A stretch of DNA of 64,000 bases from Symbiodinium natans (taxonomy: Eukaryota > Sar > Dinophyceae > Suessiales > Symbiodiniaceae). Below, in pieces: positions 51,425 to 60,677 of this stretch. Under the pieces are notes generated by a model, which had not been told where the DNA came from, did no database searches, and saw only the letters and a program-made list of their open reading frames with translations. How positions within the stretch are numbered: the first letter of the stretch is position 1; each line of letters opens with the position of its first letter. The position numbers and the translations under genes were made by a program. The stretch covers positions 232,548 through 296,547 of the forward strand of contig CAJNDS010002744.1 in assembly GCA_905221605.1 (NCBI GenBank), written 5' to 3'.

Positions 51425-54010
51425 CTTGGCTGAGTTTCCCCACAATTACATTAATTTAAACGATTTAAACGATTTAAACGATTTAATTGGGTCCAATTAA
51501 ATCGTTTAAATCCGACGCCTCAAATAAATAATTTAGTTAGACCGTAGGATTTAAACGATTTAATTGGGTCCAATTAAATCGTTTAAATCCGACGCCTCAA
51601 TTAAATAATTTAATTAGACCGTAGGATTTAAACGATTTAATTGGACCCAATTAAATCGTTTAAATCGTTTAAATCGTATAAATTAATTTAATTGTGGTGG
51701 GAGGTGAGTACAGACAAGCACAGAGCCAATCAAATTATTTAAATCCGACGCCTCAATTAAATAATTTAATTAGACCGTAGGATTTAAATGATTTAATTGG
51801 TTTATGGTTTGGCTGAGTCCCCCCACAATTAAATTAATTTAAACGATTTAAACGATTTAAACGATTTAAACGATTTAATTGGGTCCAATTAAATCTTTTA
51901 AATCCTACGGTCCAATTAAATTATTCAATTGAGGCGTCGGACTTAAACGATTTAATTGGGCCCAATTAAATCGTTTAAATCCTACGGTCTAATTAAATTA
52001 TTTAATTGAGCCGTCGGATTTAAACGATTTAATTGGACCCAATTAAATCGTTTAAATCCTACGGTCTAATTTGAATTATTTAATTGAGGCGTCGGATTTA
52101 AACGATTTAATTGGACCCAATTAAATCGTTTAAATCGTTTAAATCGTTGAAATCGTGTAAATCGTATAAATTAATTTAATTGTGGTGGGAGGTGAGTACA
52201 GAAAAGCACAGAGCCAATTAAATTATTTAAATACGACGCCTCAATTAAATAATTTAATTAGACCGTAGGATTTAAATGATTTAATTGGTTTATGGTTTGG
52301 CTGAGTCCCCCCACAATTAAATTAATTTAAACGATTTAAACGATTTAAACGATTTAAATTAAACGATTTAATTGGGTCCAATTAAATCGTTTAAATCCTA
52401 CGGTCCAAGTAAATTATTTAATTGAGGCGTCGGATTTAAACGATTTATTTGGGCCCAATTAAATCGTTTAAATCCTACGGTCTAATTAAATTTTTTAATT
52501 GAGCCGTCGGATTTAAACGATTTAATTGGACCCAATTAAATCGTCTAAATCCTACGGTCTAATTTGAATTATTTAATTGAGGCGTCGGATTTAAACGATT
52601 TAATTGGACCCAATTAAATCGTTTAAATCGTTTAAATCGTTTAAATCGTTTAAATCGTTTAAATTAATAATTGTGGTGGGAGGTGAGTACAGACAAGCAC
52701 AGAGCCAATTAAATTATTTAAATACGACGCCTCAATTAAATAATTTAATTAGACCGTAGGATTTAAATGATTTAATTGGTTTATGGTTTGGCTGAGTCCC
52801 CCCACAATTAAATTAATTTAAACGATTTAAACGATTTAAACGATTTAAACGGTTTAAACGATTTAATTGGGTCCAATTAAATCGTTTAAATCCTACGGTC
52901 CAATTAACTTATTCAATTGAGGCGTCGGATTTAAACGATTTAATTGGGCCCAATTAAATCGTTTAAATCCTACGGTCTAATTAAATTATTTAATTGAGGC
53001 GTCGGATTTAAACGATTTAATTGGACCCAATTAAATCGTTTAAATCCTACGGTCTAATTTGAATTATTTAATTGAGGCGTCGGATTTAAACGATTTAATT
53101 GGACCCAATTAAATCGTTTAAATCGTTTAAATCGTTTAAATTAATTTAATTGTGGTGGGAGGTGAGTACAGACAAGCACAGAGCCAATTAAATTATTTAA
53201 ATACGACGCCTCAATTAAATAATTTAATTAGACCGTAGGATTTAAATGATTTAATTGGTTTATGGTTTGGCTGAGTCCCCCCACAACTAAATTAATTTAA
53301 ACGATTTAAACGATTTAATCGATTTAAACGATTTAATTGGGTCCAATTAAATCTTTTAAATCCTACGGTCTAATTAAATTATTTAATTGAGGCGCCGGAT
53401 TTAAACGATTTAATTGGACCCAATTAAATCGTTTAAATCCTACGGTCTAATTTGAATTATTTAATTGAGGCGTCGGATTTAAACGATTTAATTGGACCCA
53501 ATTAAATCGTTTAAATCGTTTAAATCGTTTAAATCGTTTAAATTAATTTAATTGTGGTGGGAGGTGAGTACAGACAAGCACAGAGCCAGTTAAATTATTT
53601 AAATCCGACGCCTCAATTAAATAATTTAATTAGACCGTAGGATTTAAATGATTTAATTGGTTTATGGTTTGGCTGAGTTTCCCCACAATTAAATTAATTT
53701 AAACGATTTAAACGATTTAAACGATTTAATTGGGTCCAATTAAATCGTTTAAATCCGACGCCTCAAATAAATAATTTAGTTAGACCGTAGGATTTAAACG
53801 ATTTAATTGGGTCCAATTAAATCGTTTAAATCCGACGCCTCAATTACATAATTTAATTAGACCGTAGGATTTAAACGATTTAATTGGACCCAATTAATTC
53901 GTTTAAATCGTTTAAATTAATTTAATTGTGGGGGGAGGTGAGTATAGACAAGCACAGAGCCAATTAAATTATTTACATCCGACGCCTGAATTATTACAAA
54001 ATACAGGGCG
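51425..54010. repeat. AT-rich satellite with higher-order unit of about 490 bp
   Basis: The cassette GTGGTGGGAGGTGAGTAC marks unit ends at 51,694, 52,182, 52,673, 53,152, 53,554 and, slightly changed, 53,928. Spacings are 488, 491, 479, 402 and 374. Between cassettes lie subunits of about 80 bp built on the stem CGATTTAATTGG / CCAATTAAATCG, with linkers CCTACGGTC and GACGCCTCA in either orientation and runs of ATTTAAACG. Shorter spacings reflect loss of whole subunits. There is no coding capacity. Confidence 0.9.
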
Positions 54011-54105
54011 TAGGATTTAAATAGTTTAATTAAGCTTTCTCTATTTAAATAATTTAGTTATTTAAATACATTAAATTATTTTCTGCTTATTATAAAAAAG
54101 GAATG

Positions 54106-54126
54106 AGCTAAATAGACCCTAAAGGC
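54106..54126 (-). repeat. Right copy of 21-bp inverted repeat
   Basis: Exact reverse complement of 43,713-43,733, followed outward by TA repeats and TATTTATGTATGTATTTA, as at the left edge. Confidence 0.8.
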
Positions 54127-54340
54127 TGCTCTTTCATATATATATATATATGTATATTTATTTATGTATGTATTTATAGACACCTTGTTTGGCCCCTATA
54201 TACCTAAGTAGCCCCTAAATAACCCGTCAGTAACCCCTAAGGTCCCTTGTAAGGGCCCTCCTTTCGTCCCCTGACAATTCTGGTGGTCACTGCAAGCTTG
54301 GTATCACGAACCTGCGCAGGGATGAGATCTAACAACCCTG

Positions 54341-54620
54341 TAGGGTTTAGGGTTTAGGGTTTAGGGTTTAGGGTTTAGGGTTTAGGGTTTAGGGTTTAGG
54401 GTTTAGGGTTTAGGGTTTAGGGTTTAGGGTCTAGGGTTTAGGGTTTGGGGTTTAGGGTCTAGGGCTTTTTGAGGGTTTAGGGTTTAGGGTTCAGCGTTCA
54501 GGGTCTAGGGTTGCTGGTTTAGGGTTCAGGGTTCAGGGTTTAGGGTTTAGGGTTTAGGGTTTAGGGTTTAGGGTTTAGGGTTTAGGGTTTAGGGTTTAGG
54601 GTTTAGGGTTTAGGGTTTAG
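54341..54620 (+). repeat. TTTAGGG array (G strand on plus)
   Basis: About 35 telomere-type heptamers with a degenerate middle (GGGTCTAGGG, GGGTTCAGGG). Sequence continues on both sides, so it is interstitial here. Confidence 0.95.
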
Positions 54621-54738
54621 TTCGGGTCTGTATTTCAGATATTCCACGTGCGGCCGTGACCACCACAGAAGCCATAACCATCCTCGCCTCACCCGGCTGC
54701 TTAAAAGTTGATGTGGCGCCTTGCCTGTATGTCACATA

Positions 54739-54836
54739 GCCCCTAAACCCTAAACCCTAAACCTCAAACCCCAAACCCTAAACCCTAAACCCTAAACCCT
54801 AAACCCTAGACCCTGAACCCTAAACCCTAAACCTCA
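54739..54836 (-). repeat. CCCTAAA array (G strand on minus)
   Basis: About 13 heptamers in the opposite orientation to the preceding array, 120 bases away. Confidence 0.95.
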
Positions 54837-54961
54837 AGATTGGGTGAAACCTTCGTCGCAATTTAAATGAGTTCGCAGGATGCAGTCCCGCAACCCCCAA
54901 AAACTGGTGGATCCGACGAGCTTTCCGACGCAACGCTTACGCCTCAGAGTGCGAAGAATTT

Positions 54962-55029
54962 TGGGGGTTTAGGGTTGAGGGTTGAGGGTTGAGGGTTTAG
55001 GGTTTAGGGTTTAAGGTTTAGGGTTTAGC
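54962..55029 (+). repeat. TTTAGGG/TTGAGGG array
   Basis: About nine heptamers, mixing TTGAGGG and TTTAGGG, back in the plus orientation. Confidence 0.9.
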
Positions 55030-55391
55030 CTAGGTGGGCCACAAATCCCTATCACTATCATTCAGAATCATTCACGCATATCCTTGCGCGGAGGCATACC
55101 AACAACCAGAAACAAAACCAAAGACATGCAGTGTCCTAGGGTCGAAGGGGGGTTCATGCCCAATGCCAACGCATGCAAGGACAAAATTGACACTACCAGA
55201 AGAACAGAAAGGATGCCACTTCCACTCACATGGAATGGGAACGGCAAGCACGAGGCTTCTCGACAAAGAAATCCATCTGCACTCTTTGGATCAGCGCCTT
55301 GCGCAGGTGCCATACCTACGAGCGGCTTACCAGTTGACAGTGGGATGTTGTGTGCTCGTACTTTGCCTCGGGCCTTGAGCACGCGCGGTGA

Positions 55392-55970
55392 CTACTTGGG
55401 GTGACTGATCTCGGCCACTTTGCCGCGGTTGTCCCGCAAGTTCCTGTCTGCCCCAGCTTCCAGCAGCAAATGCACGATCTCAGTATGGCCGTTGCCAGCA
55501 GCGTGCATCAGAGCGGTCTTGCCTTCGAAGTCCTGCAAGTCCAGTTTGACACTAGCTTCCAGCAGCAAACGGACCATCTCAATGTGGCCCCGGCCACACG
55601 CATGCATGAGAGCTGTCTTCTCGCTTGTAACACCGTCCTGCCAGTTCTTGTCGGCCCCTCCGTCAAGCAGAGCGCGGGCCACTTCAACATGGCCTTGCTT
55701 GGCGGCGTACATCACGAACTCTTCTGTAGCACGGCGTTCCAGGTCTGGCCTGCCCAATGTGGGGTGCACCACTAGCTGCCACTCACTCGTTTTCAGAGCC
55801 ATGCCAGGAAGTTCCTCGAAGCCGCTCTCAGACTCAAAAAGCCGTTGAAAGCACATTGGGTAGTGATACTTGTCACGCAGGTGGCGCTTCACGGACACCA
55901 CATCCCAGAAATTCTTCTTGGGCTCAGCGGCAAGCTCTTCCCCGGAAACACGGCTCCACACGCGCAGCAT
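55392..55970 (-). CDS. Ankyrin-repeat protein with ubiquitin-like N-terminus
   Basis: An uninterrupted frame of 192 codons runs from ATG at 55,970 to TAG at 55,392-55,394. Residues 1-75 (MLRVWSRVSGEELAAEP...) match the pattern of the ubiquitin-like N-terminus seen in many Symbiodinium ankyrin proteins: a short hydrophobic strand, SGEEL, a V.S.KRHL helix and a final W.LVVHP strand. From about residue 84, three ankyrin repeats follow, with the TALMHACGRGHIEMVRLLLE and TALMHAAGNGHTEIVHLLLE signatures and AAKQGHVEVARALLDGGAD. Ankyrin repeats bind protein partners; no catalytic residues are present. The gene is intronless, unlike those of the plus block, which suggests a retrocopy. It lies alone among telomere-like arrays. 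The last repeat is followed by only about ten residues. Confidence 0.9.
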   Translation of the reverse strand: MLRVWSRVSGEELAAEPKKNFWDVVSVKRHLRDKYHYPMCFQRLFESESGFEELPGMALKTSEWQLVVHPTLGRPDLERRATEEFVMYAAKQGHVEVARALLDGGADKNWQDGVTSEKTALMHACGRGHIEMVRLLLEASVKLDLQDFEGKTALMHAAGNGHTEIVHLLLEAGADRNLRDNRGKVAEISHPK

Positions 55971-56019
55971 GGCACTGGCGTCTATTCAATCTGCCTCACC
56001 CTGATAGGGTCCTTAAAGG

Positions 56020-56034
56020 GGGGGGGGGGGGGGT
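56020..56034 (+). repeat. Short poly-G run
   Basis: Uninterrupted G run just upstream of the ankyrin gene start (on its 5' side). Confidence 0.85.
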
Positions 56035-56210
56035 TTCGATGGGTGTAACCCAAGGTTCCCGAATAAAAACCCACTTAAACCTTAAACCATACACCGCTAC
56101 TCCCTAAGGCTCCACCCCTGGCTTGTCTAAGATTCCCTAGGTACCTACCCCCCATGAACCCTGATGATGGCTCGGCCAAATCCCTGCGGACCAGGAGTAC
56201 CCTTAATACC

Positions 56211-57045
56211 CCTAAACCCTAAACCCTAAACCCTTGATATGTTCACTTGGTAGCACCCAAAGAAACCAACTATGACAAGGGCACCCGTTCTTTGGTTGGC
56301 TACTTTAAAAATAAGTAAAGGGCCCCACTGGGCTGCCAAGCTCAGCAAACTCCACCCCAACCCCTAAACCCTAAACCCGAAACCCTAAATCCGAAGCCCG
56401 AAATCCGAAACCCTAAACCCTCAACCCTCAACCCTAAACCCTAAATCCGAAACCCTCAGCCCTAAACCCTCAACCCCTTAGGCTCCTTGCGCTGCCCCTT
56501 ACCCCCTCAACCTGCCGGACCACAGTTTTCTGAGCTCAAGCCTAGCGTCAAAAGAGCCATATGGGGGTTTCAAATGATGCCTGGAGGTGCGTGGCACTTA
56601 ATAGGATCCAGGGTTTAGGGTTTGGGGTTTGGGGTTTAGGGTTTAGGGTTTAGGGTTTAGGGTTTAGGGTTCTCGCTCCAAGACGGTGTATTGAAACTCT
56701 GTTCTTTGGGCATTGGGGGGAGGGGGGCTAAGCCGCCAACCGCTAAATCTAAGCAGCTAATGCCCAAACATCTAGTTCCAAGCTCCGAACATCTAACCCC
56801 CAAACCCTAAAACCCTAAACCCTGCATGAACCCTAAACCCCCAATCCCCAAACTCCACCAAAACAGGGTGCTGGAGGCCAAAGCCAAGGTAGGCGCCACC
56901 TGCAACAGGTGCTGGCGACCCTCCAAGCCCAACACTCTAAGGCCAAACCCTGAGAAGACGGCCGGAACACACTGATTCCTAAACCCTGAAGCCCTAAACT
57001 CCTAAACTCCTAAACTCTAAGCCCTAAGCCCGAAGCCCTATAGAC
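56211..57045. repeat. Degenerate telomere-like blocks, mixed orientation
   Basis: CCCTAAA-type runs lie at 56,211-56,233, 56,365-56,476, 56,795-56,825 and 56,975-57,045. A TTTAGGG run lies at 56,610-56,670. Between them is unique sequence with no gene I can support. Confidence 0.85.
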
Positions 57046-57205
57046 TTGTACTTTAGGCGATAAACCCAAAAAAACTGAACCTAGACTTTCCAAAGCTCTA
57101 CGAGTGTAAACTCCTTACAAAAACTATACCAAGACAAGACACTAAGCCGCAAGCCTTGGGATGTTCCCCCTTATGTGAAGAGTCCTTAATAGGGATTAGA
57201 ATGGG

Positions 57206-57430
57206 GGGTTTAGGGTTTAGGGTTTAGGGTTTAGGGTTTAGGGTTTAGGGTTTAGGGTCTAGGGCTTTTTGAGGGTTTAGGGTTTAGGGTTTAGGGTTTA
57301 GGGTTTAGGGTTTAGGGTTTAGGGTTTAGGGGTTTACACCACGCACAAGTCCCTCAACTCCCAAAACTTAGGGTTTGGGGGCTTAGGGTTTAAGGTCTAG
57401 GGTTAGATGATGGGGTTTAAGGTTTAAGGT
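57206..57430 (+). repeat. TTTAGGG array and degenerate tail
   Basis: About 18 heptamers at 57,206-57,332, then degenerate GGGTTTAAGG copies to 57,430. Confidence 0.9.
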
Positions 57431-57603
57431 CCTCCCAACACCCCTGCCCTCGAAAACCCTAACCTCCCCCGAACCTCCCTAAACCCCACACCTGCGCCCT
57501 AAGCTACCAAGCGCCGCCTGACAACAACCGAAAAACAACACAAAGCCCTGAAGCCCGAAAAATCGATTTGAAACGCATGTGCCCCAAAGAAACTTGACAA
57601 ACT

Positions 57604-57604
57604 C

Positions 57605-57636
<32 letters not shown>

Positions 57637-57653
57637 ACCCCCAACCCTCAAGC

Positions 57654-57685
<32 letters not shown>

Positions 57686-57774
57686 ACCCCCAACCCTGAA
57701 CCCTCAACCCTCAACCCTAAACCCCCAACCCCCAACGCTCAACCCTAAACCCTAAACCCTAAACCCCCAACCCT
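57604..57774 (-). repeat. CCCTCAA variant array
   Basis: About 24 heptamers of CCCTCAA (TTGAGGG on the minus strand), ending in CCCTAAA. The homogeneous variant suggests local amplification rather than telomerase addition. Confidence 0.95.
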
Positions 57775-57889
57775 CCTGCGGACCTTGCGAGGCCGACAGG
57801 GCCAGGAGGCCCAGCTGCGACCAACGCCGGTCGGGGCTCTCCCCGGACCACTCGATGGACGCCATGGCGCCGAGGTCCGCAGTAGGGTT

Positions 57890-58095
57890 CAGTAGGGTTA
57901 GGGTTTAGGGTTTAGGGTTTAGGGTTTAGGGCTGAGGGTTGAGGGTTTAGGGTTTAGGGTTTAGGGTTTAGGGGTTTAGGGTTTAGGGTTTAGGGTTTAG
58001 GGTTTAGGGTTTAGGGTTTAGGGTTTAGGGTTTAGGGTTTAGGGTTTAGGGTTTAGGGTTTAGGGTTTAGGGTTTAGGGTTTAAGGTCTTGAGGG
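57890..58095 (+). repeat. TTTAGGG array
   Basis: About 28 heptamers in the plus orientation, the second-longest clean run in the window. Confidence 0.95.
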
Positions 58096-58640
58096 TTCAG
58101 GGTTGAGAGTTTGAGGCTTTGAGAGGTTTTTTGAAGGCTGTTGTGATTCAGGGCTGAGGGAGGACCTCTTCACGTCTTCGGCGCGGTCTACAAAATCCGC
58201 CCGGCATGGAGGGTCGTCTACGTGTTCCCTGCCATGCTCCCAGCGAGGCACCGCAGTTAGTTTGTTAGTCCTTCTGGCTGGATGGGGGATGGCTTTGGCT
58301 TTTTTGGTTTTTTTTGTGGATTTCTTTTTCCGTCTTAGGGCAATATAATCTAGGTGGAATGGAGGTACGGTCTCGGTTCGGACTGCGAGCAAAGAGCAAG
58401 GTGCCACGTCACAACCGCCATGCAAAAAAGAACGATGCTGAGCCACTTCACTCCTTAAACCCCACACCCGAACCCTGAAACATTAAGGCCTCAAGCCCTT
58501 AAAACTCCCAAGCCCAAACCCTTCAAGCCGTAAACCCTAGCCCTGAAACTCTAAAACCCTTAATCCCATAAACCGCACCCTTCAACCCCTAAACCCTCAA
58601 ACGCTCAACTCCTGAGCGAGCCAGGAACGGAAACTTTTTG
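58096..58640. other. Unassigned stretch with coding-like frames on both strands
   Basis: On the minus strand a basic frame (RRKKKSTKKTKKAKA, then RTNKLTAVPRWEHGREH) is open for 128 codons. On the plus strand VFGAVYKIRPAWRVVYVFP is open in the same place. Neither has clear splice support. CCCTAAA-like pieces follow at 58,500-58,600. Confidence 0.3.
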
Positions 58641-58644
58641 AGTT

Positions 58645-58778
58645 CATCAGTTAGGGTTTAGGGTTTAGGGGTTAGAGTTTAGAGTTTAGGGTTGGGGGTT
58701 TGGGGTTTAGGGCTCAGGGTTTAGGGTTTAGGGTTTAGGGTTTGAGTTTAGGGTTTAGGGTTTAGGGTTTGAGGGTAA
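58645..58778 (+). repeat. TTTAGGG array, partly degenerate
   Basis: About 18 heptamers, including GGGTTTAGAG variants. It is the last telomere-like array before the minus-strand gene block. Confidence 0.9.
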
Positions 58779-58779
58779 A

Positions 58780-60120
58780 ACAGAGGGGGTCGGTAACTTG
58801 GGGGGCCAGCACAAAAATGAGACGAACCTATTGCGAACCCAAAAAGGCACAGCGAACTTCTGCGAAGCCTGCGGGGGTTCGAGGTGGGTTAGTGGTCGGG
58901 CGGGTTGTTGCACAAATCTCAGGAACGCAAGAGAAACAAGAGCAGCCCTTCTTTTCCACAAATCTGCAGCATCGACGAATGGAATGGCCCTGTACCTGCC
59001 AAGGGCAGGAGAAACTCTGCAAAAACAATGTTTCACTTCTGGCTGACAAAGCACTGCAACGCTCCTTTTTATGGCCCGGCCCCATCGATGGGAGTATGAA
59101 GAACCCGATACTCTTGAAACAATACTACAGATGACCCACAACAAGATCGTGAAAGGTGCCTCACTGAATTTGACTCCTGAAGAATAGTTGAGAAGATTCA
59201 GTTGCTTGGGTTATCGGCAAGATGAACCACGGCTTTTAGCAATGAGTTCCGTAATGGACCTACCTTGTACGACCAACCAATCAGGAATGACCTCAGAGTC
59301 ATGGCCACGGCCCAGGCGTGACTCTATGTCAGCACTCACCCAGTCACGAACATTTTCGTACCAAACCACTTGGCGCTCAGCAATGGCGAGACGAGTTTGA
59401 AGGTTTGCTGCGCTCTTCTCCAAGGCGTCTTTCTCTGAGCGGAGGGACCCGAGCTCCTCCCTCAAAGCCACGCTTTCTGCACGAGCTTGGGCAGCTTCCT
59501 GAGCAGTAGCCGAGCGGGCAGGAATGAGCCCTGGTGAGTAGCAAGGGTGGTTGGGAGGGACCTGAACTGATGATGCTGCTGCAAAGGCTCTGCACACATG
59601 GGGCACTGGATGGGGATGTTCTCGTCTTCTGCATCCGAAAACTCCTCCTGAATTGATTTCTTGTCGCTTTCATCGATGCAGGACAAAAACCTTTAAATAA
59701 AAAACTCCCATCCCCAGTGACGCAAGGCAAACCAGTTTCCTGTTTGACGACAACCTCCTTCTTCACCCTCTCTTCCTTCACGGCATCGAGGAGTGGAGGG
59801 GCCTCCGCCTCATCGCAGTCGACTGAAGGGCCTTTTTTTTTTGAGGCATAGAGCTTGTTTAAGGCAGCTCGCCTCTCTTTTGCTGTCTTGGCCGCCTTCA
59901 CCGTGGGATGGTCCTCGAACTTGGACTTAACCCTCTTCCTTCGACTGGCCCGGTTCCTTTCGTACAACTTGGCCAAGGCTTTTCGGCGCTCAGCAGGAGG
60001 AAGGTCAGCGATTTCTGAGTCATACTTCGACACGTTCTTGCGGACCTTGGCTTTGGCCTTGGGTGAGTCTTGAGGAACCACCGCCTCATCTTCTGACTCA
60101 TCATCATCCTCATCATCCAT
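58780..60120 (-). CDS. Spliced gene: acidic/basic N-terminus, CPMC motif, coiled coil
   Basis: ATG at 60,120 opens MDDEDDDESEDEAV. Basic segments follow, with two similar AERRKALAKLYERNR / KERRAALNKLYASKK repeats, about 140 residues in all. After a frame change near 59,700 (a short intron is likely), a segment reads DKKSIQEEFSDAEDENIP then QCPMCAEPLQQHHQFR. It ends at donor AG|GTCCCTCC (59,561). A 63-nt intron leads to acceptor CTACTGCTCAG. The next exon, 59498-59264, reads EAAQARAESVALREELG, SEKDALEKSAANLQTR and ERQVVWYENVRDWV, a coiled coil, to donor GTAGGTCC. CxxC with no visible partner pair suggests a partial zinc knuckle or RING. Small exons probably continue toward 58.8 kb (for example after TTGTTTTTGCAG on the minus strand near 59.02 kb). 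Function is unknown. Confidence 0.6.
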
Positions 60121-60677
60121 TTTAATAGTCAGTGCGCCGACACTGGACTAGGCTGGCTAAGAAAAACCTCAAGTCAAGAAGTATGGCACTCAGCTATTAT
60201 GTACTTTTATTAGAAAATATTAAAAAATGACTCTGTCTGTACTGTACTTCCTGCATTGAAGTGAAACCTTTGAATAAGCCAAAACAGAATCGCTGAAAGC
60301 TGCCAGCAAATACAAAGCAAGAGCAGCGCAACAAAGATAAACCTCTGACTCAAAACTGCTGGCTCACTGGCACGGGCGCCCGGACGGGCCCAGCGAGTCG
60401 GTGACCGTGCCTCAGCGTCACAAGAACATCCAGCTGTGACACTTCAATGGTGTGCTTCCAGAAAGTGACTGAATGCAATGCCTAGCTTTTGTTCTCTGGA
60501 GCGCTCGCGTGCACTGACTGAAGTGAAGCGAAGGTCCTCTGCCAAAATGTCTTTGTCCTCAGGCCACCCTACTCCGGAGATGTGATCTCTACTCAGAATA
60601 TTATATTAACAATTCGGTTGATTCAATGAACACCTGCGAGGATGAATCTGAAGGACAAAATGACAAACCACTGGAAA
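60121..60677. other. Intergenic stretch between two minus-strand genes
   Basis: About 550 bases hold the 5' flank of the downstream gene and the 3' flank of the upstream one. An AT-rich part lies near 60,195-60,235. No gene or clear motif was seen. Confidence 0.5.

Larger units (their letters stand above)
43677..54176. mobile_element. Putative TIR-bounded composite repeat element
   Basis: An exact 21-bp inverted repeat (GCCTTTAGGG ... TATTTAGCT) occurs at 43,713-43,733 and, reversed, at 54,106-54,126. Outside each copy lie CATATATATA and ACATACATAAATA in matching order, and inside each lies a T-rich run with TTATTGC/ATAAGC. The ends are therefore about 90-base imperfect inverted repeats. The interior is entirely tandem arrays with hairpin symmetry. 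A fragment of the 1.4-kb unit (AAGCTTTATATATCTCCC) recurs at 49,956, after the 87-bp array. No transposase and no clear target-site duplication were seen. It may be a non-autonomous foldback-like element or a satellite block with inverted edges. Confidence 0.4.

Noticed and set aside
54341-58778. Chromosome end
   Set aside because: Arrays switch strand several times and genes continue beyond them to 63.8 kb, so they are interstitial.
58755-59144. 129-codon minus and 121-codon plus frames
   Set aside because: They shadow each other. Short splice-bounded minus exons inside are more likely, but their frame is unresolved.
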